The position numbers were made by a program, and so were the translations under genes. This document shows positions 7,835 to 17,050 of a stretch of DNA of 64,000 nt, piece after piece. Source of the DNA: Litorimonas sp965205225. Lineage in GTDB: Bacteria > Pseudomonadota > Alphaproteobacteria > Caulobacterales > Maricaulaceae. The first letter of the stretch is position 1. Every line of letters begins with the position of its first letter. Location: assembly GCA_965205225.1 (NCBI GenBank), contig CBDBFZ010000003.1:1860001-1924000 (forward strand). The letters are read 5' to 3'. The notes below the pieces were generated by a model. It was not told where the DNA came from, searched no databases, and worked only from the letters and a program-made list of their open reading frames with translations.

Positions 7835-9058
7835 ATGGCCAGAATTAAGGTGAATAACCCCGTCGTCAATATGAATGGCGATGAGATGACCCGCATCATC
7901 TGGGACATGATCATTGACCGTCTGATCGAGCCCTATCTCGATATCGACCTGCTCAACTATGATCTGTCAATCCAGTCACGCGACGCGACGTATGATCAAG
8001 TCACTATTGACGCAGCTCACGCCATTCAAAAACACAATGTCGGCATCAAATGCGCGACCATCACGCCGGACGAACAGCGCGTTGAAGAATTTGACCTGAA
8101 GAAGATGTGGCGCTCGCCCAATGGCACAATCCGCAACATTCTTGGCGGCGTCGTGTTCCGCGAGCCGATCATCTGCTCCAATATTCCGCGCCTTGTTCCC
8201 GGCTGGACCCAGCCAATTGTTATTGGCCGTCACGCGTTTGGCGATCAGTATAAGGCCACCGACATGGTCGTTCCCGGCCCCGGTACTGCGACAATCAAGT
8301 TTGAAGGCGAAGACGGCGAAGTCATTGAACACAAGATTTTCGACTTTCCGGGCGGCGGCGTGCTGATGGGCATGTATAATCTGGACGAGTCGATCCGTGA
8401 CTTCGCCCGCACCTGTTTCAACTATGGTGTTCAGCGCCGCTGGCCCGTCTACATGTCAACCAAAAATACGATCCTCAAAAAATATGATGGTCGCTTCAAG
8501 GACATCTTCCAGGAAATCTACGACGCGGAATTCGCCGACAAATTCGCGGAATTTGGCGGCGAGTATCAGCACCGCCTGATCGATGACATGGTCGCCGCGG
8601 CCATGAAATGGTCTGGCGGCTATATCTGGGCCTGTAAAAACTATGACGGCGACGTGCAGTCGGACACGGTTGCGCAAGGCTTTGGTTCACTCGGCCTAAT
8701 GACGTCCTTCCTGCTGACGCCCGATGGCAAGACGATGGAAGCGGAAGCCGCGCACGGCACGGTCACGCGCCACTATCGCAACCACCAGAAAGGCGAAGCG
8801 ACGTCAACCAACTCCACCGCATCCATCTATGCCTGGACGCGCGGTTTGGCTCACCGCGCCAAAATTGATGACAATGAAGCATTACTCAAATTTGCCGTTG
8901 GTCTGGAAAACATTGTGCGAGAAACGATTGAGGGCGGCCAGATGACCAAAGACCTCGCTCTTCTCGTCGGTGACAAGCAAGGCTGGCTAACCACAACAAA
9001 TTATCTCGAAGCGATTGCCGAGAACCTCGAAAAGAAAATGGCCCAGGAGGGTCTGTAA
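7835..9058 (+). CDS. icd: NADP-dependent isocitrate dehydrogenase
   Basis: Oxidatively decarboxylates isocitrate to 2-oxoglutarate with NADP+ in the TCA cycle. The 407-residue protein is of the homodimeric, eukaryote-like class usual in alphaproteobacteria. Substrate-phosphate residues lie in RSPNGTIRNILGG, and the metal/substrate signature is NYDGDVQSDTVAQGFGSLG. The stretch EAAHGTVTRHYRNHQKG holds the NADP contacts. The start is set by GAGGA seven bases before ATG 7835. It is a single-gene unit; the hydroxyproline route described below also ends in 2-oxoglutarate, so the two feed the same pool. Confidence 0.97.
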   Translation: MARIKVNNPVVNMNGDEMTRIIWDMIIDRLIEPYLDIDLLNYDLSIQSRDATYDQVTIDAAHAIQKHNVGIKCATITPDEQRVEEFDLKKMWRSPNGTIRNILGGVVFREPIICSNIPRLVPGWTQPIVIGRHAFGDQYKATDMVVPGPGTATIKFEGEDGEVIEHKIFDFPGGGVLMGMYNLDESIRDFARTCFNYGVQRRWPVYMSTKNTILKKYDGRFKDIFQEIYDAEFADKFAEFGGEYQHRLIDDMVAAAMKWSGGYIWACKNYDGDVQSDTVAQGFGSLGLMTSFLLTPDGKTMEAEAAHGTVTRHYRNHQKGEATSTNSTASIYAWTRGLAHRAKIDDNEALLKFAVGLENIVRETIEGGQMTKDLALLVGDKQGWLTTTNYLEAIAENLEKKMAQEGL

Positions 9059-9166
9059 ACATTTACCGTGATGCAATGACTGTTGCTGCGAGGAGCCCTG
9101 TCGCTGCGTAACTTATATCAGTTTATCGTATCGTGTATTTACGCCTAGAACCTCTTTGATTTTACC

Positions 9167-9202
9167 AAAGTCATTCTCAACCAGAAAGTCATTCTCAACC
9201 AG
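9167..9202. repeat. 18-bp tandem direct repeat, two perfect copies
   Basis: The 18-base unit AAAGTCATTCTCAACCAG occurs at 9,167-9,184 and again immediately at 9,185-9,202. It lies in the non-coding stretch between icd and the IS3 remnant and looks like a slippage duplication; no function is evident. The stretch 9,059-9,274 holds nothing else that I can identify. Confidence 0.9.
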
Positions 9203-9274
9203 ATGGCACCAGTTATACATCTTGACCTGAGCCCAAACTTCCTACCATTTTCTGGTAGAGTCTCCAACAACTAG

Positions 9275-9803
9275 GGAGACAGATATAAAGCGATCCCATT
9301 TCAGCAAAGATCAGATTATTGCAATTAAAAGAGCAGGAGAACGGCTTGCCGACGAAGGAGATGTGTCGGCGGCATGGTTTTAGCTCGGCGACGTTTTATA
9401 AATGGAAGGCCAAGCAACTATGGTGGGCTAGACGTATCCGACGCCCGCAAGCTTAAAGCCTTGGGGCCTGAGACCAACAAGCCTGAGACCAACAAGCCTG
9501 AGACCAACAAGCTCAAGAAACTTTTGGCCGAGCAGATGCTTGATAATGCCATGCTTAAGGACATTAACTCAAAAAGTGGTGACGCCCGAGGTCAAGCGGG
9601 AAGCTGTGGCTCATCTTTGTGACGCTCATAAAGTCAACCAGCGTCGGGCGTGTGATGTTCTGGACGTGGATCGATTGACCGTACGATATACCAGCGTTCG
9701 ACTTGATGATGCTGATCTCAGAGAGATTATTCGGAGTGTTGCCCAGGCGCGCCGCCGGTTCGGTTATCGCCGCATTGGCGCGATCATTGACTCAGAAACA
9801 TAA
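9275..9803 (+). pseudogene. IS3-family transposase (orfA plus start of orfB), decayed
   Basis: A typical IS3 orfA is recognisable across several frameshifts: IKRSHFSKDQIIAI, then in another frame EQENGLPTKEMCRRHGFSS and ATFYKWKAK, then GGLDVSDARKLKAL, then LKKLLAEQMLDNAMLKD. After another shift comes the orfA/orfB junction region VVTPEVKREAVAHLCDAHKV. The orfB sequence stops after RRRFGYRRIGAIIDSE, so the integrase core is absent. At least three frameshifts plus the truncation make it non-functional. It ends next to the aminopeptidase stop codon. Confidence 0.8.
9466..9510. repeat. 15-bp triplicated unit inside the IS3 remnant
   Basis: Three perfect, adjacent copies of GCCTGAGACCAACAA (9,466-9,480, 9,481-9,495, 9,496-9,510). 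They replace a single ENRKLKK-like segment of the normal transposase with a repeated PETNK. The expansion is in frame and must have arisen after the element began to decay, or by slippage just before. Confidence 0.92.
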
Positions 9804-9804
9804 T

Positions 9805-11628
9805 TCAAAATTCGGATCCGAGAGCTAGGGTTTGCTCTCTCAACCATGTTTTTGTCTCACCGCACTCAATGAGTGGGCCTAATCGTGTAAAAATTTCTTT
9901 GTGATATTGATTCAACCAACATTGCTCTTTTCTAGTCAACAGATCAATGTCGATCAGTCGACGATTGAAAGGCACAAAAGCAAGCGGTTCCAAGCTCAGC
10001 CAACCGGTTTCTTCTTCAACAACCTCACATAGATTTTCGTGCCGAATGCCGAATTCACCAGGCCGATAGAAACCGGGCTCATTGGTGAGCGTCATTCCGG
10101 CTTTCAAACCGACGGGCGTGCCAGCCTTTTGCAGACGTTGAGGGAATTCATGTACGCTGAGATAATGCCCGACGCCGTGGCCAGTGCCATGGTCATAATC
10201 GAGCCCGTGCATCCATAGTGGTATGCGCGCCGCCGCATCGAGCGCATGCCCGAACGTCCCGCTCGGAAACATTTGTGTGGCCAAGGCAATATGGCCCTTC
10301 AACACGATTGTTGCGGATTTTCGGACCGCATCCGGTGCAGGCTCGAAACACCAGGTCCGCGTCGTATCTGTCGTGCCGCCGCGATTGAACTGAGCCCCGC
10401 AATCAAGGAGGTAGATTGTTTGACCTTCAATTTTCGCGCCGCCTGTTTCAGGTGCCGCATAGTGGGCCAGCGACGCATTGCCGCCCACCGCAGAGATGGT
10501 TCGAAAACTGGGGCCGGTATAGTCATCAATCTCGCTGCGCAAGCGATGTAGTTCTTGCTCGACAGATAGTTCAGTAATGATCGCACCGTCAGCAACGGAT
10601 TGCTCCAACCAGTGCAAGAGATGGATCCAGATCAAACTATCGGCCTGGGCAGCACTGCGAAGAGCGGCAAGTTCAACTTCGTTCTTGATTGCTTTCAGGT
10701 CCGTAATCGGACTTCGAGCCAACAGGAAAGTTGCGCCTTGGTGCTTTGCCACATCGCAGGCTCCTTGCGGCCCCTGCACAGGATCGGTCAGAAGGCGCTG
10801 GCCGGATTTCACCTGATCGTGCATGATTGCGAGAAAACGATCTGACGCATGAATGCTTACCTTAGGACCATCTGCCCAATGCGGACTGGCCTGTAAGGCG
10901 GCTATCTGATCCGCAGCAACAAACACGTGAACCGGTCCGGACTGAGACAGCAACATACGTGCGCAGATCACCGGGCAATATTCGAGATCACATCCACGCA
11001 AATTCAGCAGCCAGTTCACATTGTCGGGCTGAGTTTCGACGAGCCAGTCGATGCCCAGTGCCTGCATTTTTTCCCGCGTACGTGCAATCTTTCCGGCATG
11101 GGCCTCGCCGGCCCACGCAACAGATTGCGGCAAGGCGGGCGACGATGTTTTCGCGGGTCGATCCTGCCAGGCAATGATAAACGGATCGGTTTGTGCTGGT
11201 ACGCAGGCTGCTCCGTTCTCCTGACAAACCGGCTGAAATCTCTGGAACAGATCTGGTGTCAGTATTTCTGAATCGTAACCGATTTGCCATCCCTGCTGCG
11301 CATGTTTGGCCAACCATATTTCCGGCGGTGCATCATAGAGGTGCTGAATCTTGATAAGGTTGCCGTCTGTCTGATTTCCGGCCTGTTCCGTATAACGCCC
11401 ATCCACGAACAGGATCACGGTCTCATGCGTGACAATCGCGAGCCCCCAGCTGCCGGTGAAACCCGTCAACCAAGCCAGGCGTTCGTTTGCCAGCGTGACA
11501 TACTCAAATTGCTGATGGTCCCAACGCGGGACGATAAACCCATCCAACCCCTGTATCCGCACCGCTTCACGTAATGCACTGAGGCGCTCGGGGCACCATC
11601 CAGCGGCAATGTCATAGATCGTGTTCAT
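9805..11628 (-). CDS. Xaa-Pro aminopeptidase (M24B, three-domain type)
   Basis: Cytosolic metallopeptidase that removes an N-terminal residue when proline follows. The 607-residue product has the three-domain plan of the larger aminopeptidase P class: two creatinase-like N-terminal domains (about 1-160 and 160-310), the pita-bread M24 domain, and a C-terminal extension. Metal ligands are all present: D409, D421, H484, E517 and E531. The frame is open to 11,748, but I start at ATG 11,628, which has AAAGGAG upstream and shares ATGA with the stop of the transporter gene. The two genes therefore form a coupled operon that imports peptides and trims X-Pro ends. Confidence 0.92.
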   Translation of the reverse strand: MNTIYDIAAGWCPERLSALREAVRIQGLDGFIVPRWDHQQFEYVTLANERLAWLTGFTGSWGLAIVTHETVILFVDGRYTEQAGNQTDGNLIKIQHLYDAPPEIWLAKHAQQGWQIGYDSEILTPDLFQRFQPVCQENGAACVPAQTDPFIIAWQDRPAKTSSPALPQSVAWAGEAHAGKIARTREKMQALGIDWLVETQPDNVNWLLNLRGCDLEYCPVICARMLLSQSGPVHVFVAADQIAALQASPHWADGPKVSIHASDRFLAIMHDQVKSGQRLLTDPVQGPQGACDVAKHQGATFLLARSPITDLKAIKNEVELAALRSAAQADSLIWIHLLHWLEQSVADGAIITELSVEQELHRLRSEIDDYTGPSFRTISAVGGNASLAHYAAPETGGAKIEGQTIYLLDCGAQFNRGGTTDTTRTWCFEPAPDAVRKSATIVLKGHIALATQMFPSGTFGHALDAAARIPLWMHGLDYDHGTGHGVGHYLSVHEFPQRLQKAGTPVGLKAGMTLTNEPGFYRPGEFGIRHENLCEVVEEETGWLSLEPLAFVPFNRRLIDIDLLTRKEQCWLNQYHKEIFTRLGPLIECGETKTWLREQTLALGSEF

Positions 11629-13340
11629 GCTGGAATCTCCTTTGTGGTGGCCGCCGATTTGGGGCGCGCCATTTTCGGGGCAAGATATCGGTTGAACAGG
11701 AACAGAATCGCCATGGTCACCACGGACAGACTCGCGAACATCGCCCACATGGTGAATGGCTGATTAGCCTTTAGCGCAATCACCTCATACGCCCAGCCTG
11801 ACATGATTCCGGCGAGAAGATAGCCAATCGCGAGCGACACGAAGTAATAGCCCATGAACAAGGCGGATTGCTCTTTTGGAGTCGTCAAGGCGACATATTC
11901 TTGGCTCTTCGGTGAAGCGAGCATTTCGCCAAATGCGAACACTACCATGCTGGCAATCACCAGCGTACCGCCAATGGCCACGCCATGCGCAAAACCGCCC
12001 ATGAGGAAGGAAATGCCGATTATTGCCGTGCCTGCAATCAGAATTCCGAATGGCGGGCGCCCTTCAGCCCACCGACTGACCAGATACTGAAATAGGACAA
12101 TAGAGATGAACCCGATGGAGATGACATATTCCGGGCTGACCTGTCGGTACTCAGACGCCCATATTGCGGCGAGTTGTTGGGGTGTTGTTTCACCGCTGGA
12201 AAGTGCAAGAAGTCCTGCATCTAAGATATCTTCCGGCACTCTGACCTGATACTGCGCTAGGTCTCTCACAAGCGCCAGGCCGGGCTCCACGGCACTGCCT
12301 GACAATTCGCCCAGACGTGCCGCCACCCCCTCTACATCAACCGGGGACAGGAAATTGGCAAAGGACCCTGACCATTGCGCGATAAATCCGATCAAGTCGG
12401 ACGTGTCGACAAAATCACGGACATAGAGCGGCAGGGTCAGGAAAATCTGATTATAAACCGCCCAGAAGATCGAAAGCGCCAGCAAATAGATCAGAAATGG
12501 CGCATTCCCCACCCGGAGCGGCTGCGTGAACCAAGCGCGCGCAGAACTGCTCGCAAACTTGTTCCAGAGCAATTGTATCCCGCACCAGATGATCACAAAC
12601 AGGCCGTAGCCCGGCCAGCTGACCCAGCCCCCACCGGCGACCATCAGACCAAGAATAAGCGGTACCACCAGAAGAATAAAGCGGCCATTTCCGATTACCT
12701 CACCCGCATCGGCCAGCGCAGTGCGGAGTGGCCGACCCTCTGATTCAGTTGTCACATCCTTTTCCAGGAAGAAGAGCGCGATCAGAAGATTGAGGCCAAT
12801 CGAAATGCTGGAAAGTGCGAAGACATGATCCCAGCTGATCGCCCGGACATAGCCCGCAATCACAGGCCCCAGAAAACCACCGACATTGACCATCATGTAA
12901 AAGATCCCGAATGCCCGACCGCGATTTGCGTCATTCGCAGATCGGGCGACGGTACCAACCACTAATGGTTTGAAAATCGCGGCCCCGAGTGCCACCAGCA
13001 TATAGACTAGGAAAAAGGGCCAGAACGTTTTGACCTGGCCGAGCATGAAATAGCCTGGCGTCAGAATCGCGAAGGCGATCAGAAACATGTGGCGGTAACC
13101 GATACGATCACCGAGCGCACCGGTAAGCACAGGCAAGACATAGACAAAGAACGGGATTATACCTTGCAGGATACCGCGCTGCTGTTCCGAGAATCCGAGT
13201 CCCCCCGCCGCTGGCGATGCGCTCATATAGAGGGATGATACAGTGAAAAAACCGTACCAAGCGATTCGTTCGAATATCTCAAGAATGTTGGCGACATAGA
13301 AAGCCCTAGGAAAGGACATTTCATCTTTTTCTGTCTGCAA
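11625..13340 (-). CDS. POT/PTR2-family proton-coupled oligopeptide transporter
   Basis: Inner-membrane symporter of di-/tripeptides, 571 residues. The first helix carries the ExxER motif of the POT family (EIFERIAWYGFF), followed by GDRIGYRHMF and the AIFKPLVVGTVA helix. Twelve to fourteen helices are predicted, with a long hydrophilic insert at about residues 325-410 between helices. The reported start is a TTG with GAGGTG upstream; ATG at 13,319 is the alternative. The operator-like dyad at 13,356-13,369 lies just upstream, shared with the divergent peptidase operon. Its co-transcription with aminopeptidase P argues for uptake of proline-containing peptides. Confidence 0.85.
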   Translation of the reverse strand: MQTEKDEMSFPRAFYVANILEIFERIAWYGFFTVSSLYMSASPAAGGLGFSEQQRGILQGIIPFFVYVLPVLTGALGDRIGYRHMFLIAFAILTPGYFMLGQVKTFWPFFLVYMLVALGAAIFKPLVVGTVARSANDANRGRAFGIFYMMVNVGGFLGPVIAGYVRAISWDHVFALSSISIGLNLLIALFFLEKDVTTESEGRPLRTALADAGEVIGNGRFILLVVPLILGLMVAGGGWVSWPGYGLFVIIWCGIQLLWNKFASSSARAWFTQPLRVGNAPFLIYLLALSIFWAVYNQIFLTLPLYVRDFVDTSDLIGFIAQWSGSFANFLSPVDVEGVAARLGELSGSAVEPGLALVRDLAQYQVRVPEDILDAGLLALSSGETTPQQLAAIWASEYRQVSPEYVISIGFISIVLFQYLVSRWAEGRPPFGILIAGTAIIGISFLMGGFAHGVAIGGTLVIASMVVFAFGEMLASPKSQEYVALTTPKEQSALFMGYYFVSLAIGYLLAGIMSGWAYEVIALKANQPFTMWAMFASLSVVTMAILFLFNRYLAPKMARPKSAATTKEIPA

Positions 13341-13355
13341 GGCTTCACCTCATAA

Positions 13356-13369
13356 ATTGTATCCAATAT
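13356..13369. promoter_or_regulatory. Candidate GntR operator, site A
   Basis: The sequence ATTGTATCCAATAT contains the dyad ATTG-N4-CAAT. Read on the minus strand it is ATATTGGATACAAT, identical over 14 bases to site B at 56,587-56,600. It lies between the divergent starts of the peptide transporter (13,340) and the prolyl oligopeptidase (13,432). The neighbouring ACTATATCCAGAATTG may be a second, weaker half. Confidence 0.65.
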
Positions 13370-13431
13370 ACTATATCCAGAATTGAGCCGATGATCTAGA
13401 CCGTATTAAGGGACAAATGAGAGGATTGACC

Positions 13432-15630
13432 ATGCTTGGAGATCGAGTCAAATTTCTTACCGCACTGGCAATGACGGTGGTGGCTGCTTGCGCGCCCGCC
13501 TTGGATCAAAGGGCCGATGTTCCCGCCTCTATATTCGAGGGCCGAACGACCAATACCTATCATGGTACAACCGTCCTTGATCCTTATCGCGCGCTGGAGG
13601 ATTGGAACAATCCTTCGGTACAGGCCTGGAGTGACGGCCAAACCGAACAGGCCAATCGTTGCCTGACCTCGCTGCCCTATCATGCAGAGATCAAATCCGA
13701 CCTGATGGCGCCGCCAGCAGATTCCAAAACAGCAAATCTGTCTTCGCTGTCAATGACCAATGGAACGATATTCGCCCTCAGATCAGTCACCGAACTGCAA
13801 CAGCCGCAACTGGTCAGAGGAGCCTCTCTGGCAGATCTCGCCACTGTCAAACCGGTCTTCGATCTCAATATGTTTGATCCCTCCGGTGACACATCCATCA
13901 TCTGGTTTAAGCCTTCGCCGGATGCTAGCAAGGTTGCGATCGCCCTGTCCGAAGGTGGATCGGAACGCGGCACACTTCATGTCATCGATCGGCAGATGGG
14001 TGAGATGCTGGAAACCCGAATCCCCAATGTCTATAATCCGACCGCAGGCGGCGACCTGTCCTGGTTTGTCGATTCCAGCGGCTTTTACTATTCGCGTTAT
14101 CCCGTCCCTGGCGATGCGCACGAAGATGATCCGAGCGCCTGGATCAAACTCTATGCTCACAAAATCGGTGAGAATTGGACGGCGGACCCCGAACTGCTGG
14201 GTGATCGGTTGAACAAGACGTCTCAGATAAGGCTCGTTCGGGAGCCGCAATCCGGAGATTTAATCGCCTGGCTGCAGGATGGTGACTCCGGCCTTTTCTC
14301 TCATCTACGTCTGACAGGTGCCAGTGACTGGGACGAGATCACCAATTACGCTGATGGTCATTTCCAGCTGATCCCGGCTGATGATGGCAGCGCCTTTCTG
14401 CTCTCCAATGCCGACGCGCCGAAAGGCCGGGTTCTGAAAATTCCGGGCGGCGGCACCCTAACAGATGCCGTGGAGATTATCCCCGAACAGGCCGATGCCA
14501 GCCTCTCTCACAGCTATTATTCCCACACCTCCCCCACCGGGGTCTGGCATGGCGGGCGGCTTTATCTGAAATATAATATTGGCGGCCCATCTGAGCTGCG
14601 TGTGTTTGATGGCAATGGGCAGCGTATCGACATTACGGGCCAGCCTGCTGCCGCGCGCCTTACTCAGCTGACGCCGCTCGCAAATGCGGTGTTATTTGAA
14701 TCTGAATCCTATACGCAACCCAATCGGTGGTTGCAGATTGACGCCAATAGCACGATGGTTGATGTCTCGGCATTATTACAATCAGAGCTTGCAGGTAATT
14801 GGTCAGATATTGCGACGACACGCATGATGGCAACATCAAAAGACGGAACGCAAGTACCGGTCACACTGCTTCACCCAACAGATCTAACAGCCGACACACC
14901 GCGCACCCTGCTCGTCTACGGGTATGGCGGCTTTCGTTACAATCTGGAGCCGCAGTTCAAGTCCGAGTACCGCACATTGCTGGATCGCGGCATGTTGGTC
15001 GCCGAAGTGAATTTGCGCGGCGGCGCCGAATTCGGAGAGAATTGGCACGCTGGCGGTGCGTTGCTCAATAAGCAGAACGTGTTCGATGATTTTGCCGCAG
15101 CGATCATGCACTTGCAGACGGCTGGCTATACCAGCCCTCGACAAACCGCGATCATGGGGGTCAGCAATGGCGGTTTGTTGGTCGGCGCCATGCTGACCCA
15201 ATATCCGGACCTGTTCAGCACGGCGATTGCCAAAGTCGGGCTCTATGACATGCTGCGCGCCGAATTGGATCCGAACGGAGTCTACAATATTCCGGAATTT
15301 GGCAGCGTCACCGATCCTGAGCAATTCCGCGCCCTGTTGGCCTATTCTCCCTATCATCAGCTGCGCGACGACACGCCATATCCAGCCGTCCTGTTTACCA
15401 CCGGGGCAAATGATCAACGGGTCAATCCAATGCATTCACGCAAGATGACCGCACATATGCAGGATGCGACCAGCAGCAATCGTCCGATCCTATTGCGAGC
15501 CAACCGCACCGGCGGCCATGGGCGCGGTATTTCGGCTGATGCGCACGCCGTGGATGTTGCAGACACATTTGCTTTCGCGCTCGCTTTGACCAACGATGTC
15601 CCGATCACTGATGCCTGCAAACGTCCCTAA
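13432..15630 (+). CDS. Prolyl oligopeptidase (S9A), predicted lipoprotein
   Basis: Serine peptidase that cleaves oligopeptides after proline. I start at ATG 13,432, preceded by AGAGGA at proper spacing; an upstream ATG at 13,417 is less likely. The N-terminus is a lipoprotein signal with lipobox VVAAC (Cys20), so the enzyme is predicted to be anchored in the envelope and to work in the periplasm or outside. An N-terminal beta-propeller is followed by the alpha/beta-hydrolase domain with nucleophile S578 in GVSNGG, D661 in GANDQRV and H696 in TGGHGRG. It is the first gene of a two-gene operon with an M24 peptidase, 33 bases apart. Confidence 0.93.
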   Translation: MLGDRVKFLTALAMTVVAACAPALDQRADVPASIFEGRTTNTYHGTTVLDPYRALEDWNNPSVQAWSDGQTEQANRCLTSLPYHAEIKSDLMAPPADSKTANLSSLSMTNGTIFALRSVTELQQPQLVRGASLADLATVKPVFDLNMFDPSGDTSIIWFKPSPDASKVAIALSEGGSERGTLHVIDRQMGEMLETRIPNVYNPTAGGDLSWFVDSSGFYYSRYPVPGDAHEDDPSAWIKLYAHKIGENWTADPELLGDRLNKTSQIRLVREPQSGDLIAWLQDGDSGLFSHLRLTGASDWDEITNYADGHFQLIPADDGSAFLLSNADAPKGRVLKIPGGGTLTDAVEIIPEQADASLSHSYYSHTSPTGVWHGGRLYLKYNIGGPSELRVFDGNGQRIDITGQPAAARLTQLTPLANAVLFESESYTQPNRWLQIDANSTMVDVSALLQSELAGNWSDIATTRMMATSKDGTQVPVTLLHPTDLTADTPRTLLVYGYGGFRYNLEPQFKSEYRTLLDRGMLVAEVNLRGGAEFGENWHAGGALLNKQNVFDDFAAAIMHLQTAGYTSPRQTAIMGVSNGGLLVGAMLTQYPDLFSTAIAKVGLYDMLRAELDPNGVYNIPEFGSVTDPEQFRALLAYSPYHQLRDDTPYPAVLFTTGANDQRVNPMHSRKMTAHMQDATSSNRPILLRANRTGGHGRGISADAHAVDVADTFAFALALTNDVPITDACKRP

Positions 15631-15663
15631 TTTTCAAGATATTCATAGATTGAGAGCATGATC

Positions 15664-16812
15664 ATGACCCAAACAGACCGTCCAGCGAATATCTCACATG
15701 TCGAACGCCGTGACCGACTTAAACAGTTGCGTGCCAATCTGGCCGCGTTCGGATCTGATGCTATCATCCTCACGCCAGGCTCGAACATGCGCTATTATTT
15801 CGGCCTTGGTTGGGGCGAAACCGAACGGCTCGTCTGCGCAATCGTCACCGCAAAATACACCATCTTCATCTGCCCGAAATTTGAAGACACAGCCCTATAT
15901 GCAGCGCTGCCAGAACCAAGCGAATATGCGTTCTGGGAAGAGCATGAAAACCCTTATCGCCTGGCCGCGTCCATTCTCACTGATAATGGTGTTACTAGGG
16001 TGGTGCTCGACCCAAACTGCACATTCGGACACGCGACTGGCCTGAGCGAAGCATACGGTCAGGGCATCGGTTCTGCCGCGCCCATCATTGCCCCGCTACG
16101 TGCACGCAAATCTAGCTCTGAGCTCGCCCTGCTAAACGCTGCGAAACAAATCACGCTCAATGTCCATCGGAAAATTTTCGAATGGATCAAACCCGGTCAT
16201 CATGTGAGCGAAGTTCGTCAGGAGATTGATCGCCTTCACCGCGTTGCGGGTGCCGATAATGGCAGCTATTTCTGCGCCGTTCAGTTCGGTGAGGCGACGT
16301 CACATCCACATGGCGTTCCAGGCGACCCGACGCTCAAACGCGACGAACTCATCCTGATCGACACCGGCTGCACGCTTGACGGATATCATTCCGATATCAC
16401 GCGCACCTATGCGCTCGACAAGCAGAGTGTGCAGGTTGAAGATCTGTGGCAGCTGGAAAAGCGCGCGCAGCAAACTGCGTTTGAAACCGCGCGCCCCGGC
16501 CTGCCTTGCGAATGCGTTGATCTGGCCGCCCGAAAAGTACTTGAAAGCAGCGGCCTCGGCCCGGACTATGCGCTCCCCGGATTGCCGCATCGCACTGGTC
16601 ACGGGATTGGCCTCGATATTCATGAAGGCCCCTATCTAGTCCGCAGTGATAAAACACTCATGGCACCTGGTATGTGTTTTTCCAACGAACCCATGATCGT
16701 AGTCCCGGATTGTTTCGGAATTCGGCTTGAGGATCACTTTTATTTGACCGCGGATGGACCTATCTGGTTTACAGATCCTCAAACTGACCTTTATCAGCCT
16801 TTCGACCGATAA
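15664..16812 (+). CDS. M24 Xaa-Pro peptidase (prolidase/aminopeptidase P-like)
   Basis: Metallopeptidase of 382 residues with a creatinase N-terminal domain (about 1-140) and an M24 pita-bread domain. The ligands are D233, D244, H313, E342 and E356. No signal peptide is seen, so it is cytosolic. Its length suits a prolidase or a short Xaa-Pro aminopeptidase; sequence alone does not decide between dipeptides and longer substrates. ATG 15,664 has GAGAG seven bases upstream, better than ATG 15,658. It follows the prolyl oligopeptidase in the same operon. The 238 bases between its stop and the giant gene show no feature. Confidence 0.88.
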   Translation: MTQTDRPANISHVERRDRLKQLRANLAAFGSDAIILTPGSNMRYYFGLGWGETERLVCAIVTAKYTIFICPKFEDTALYAALPEPSEYAFWEEHENPYRLAASILTDNGVTRVVLDPNCTFGHATGLSEAYGQGIGSAAPIIAPLRARKSSSELALLNAAKQITLNVHRKIFEWIKPGHHVSEVRQEIDRLHRVAGADNGSYFCAVQFGEATSHPHGVPGDPTLKRDELILIDTGCTLDGYHSDITRTYALDKQSVQVEDLWQLEKRAQQTAFETARPGLPCECVDLAARKVLESSGLGPDYALPGLPHRTGHGIGLDIHEGPYLVRSDKTLMAPGMCFSNEPMIVVPDCFGIRLEDHFYLTADGPIWFTDPQTDLYQPFDR

Positions 16813-17050
16813 ACCCGATAAAGCTGCGAGGTGACTCAGATAAAACTCGCAAATCGGGGGGCCGTCCTGCGCTGCTAGGCCGCTGACAATATGGTCGAAT
16901 ATGCCCCATCCGGGTCTAATGACGGAAATGGTTGTAAAGAGTTTTGTGAGGACCATAGGCCTTTGGCACGTCCTGCCATTGCCCGCCGGTCCCCGGCTTT
17001 ATCCTGATCTCTGTCTTAATCTTGGTCTTGTCCCGGGTCCGGTCCGCTGG

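Noticed and set aside
11629..11748. Forty-codon N-terminal extension of the Xaa-Pro aminopeptidase
   Set aside because: It overlaps the end of the transporter gene, has no family similarity, and the ATG at 11,628 has a strong ribosome site.
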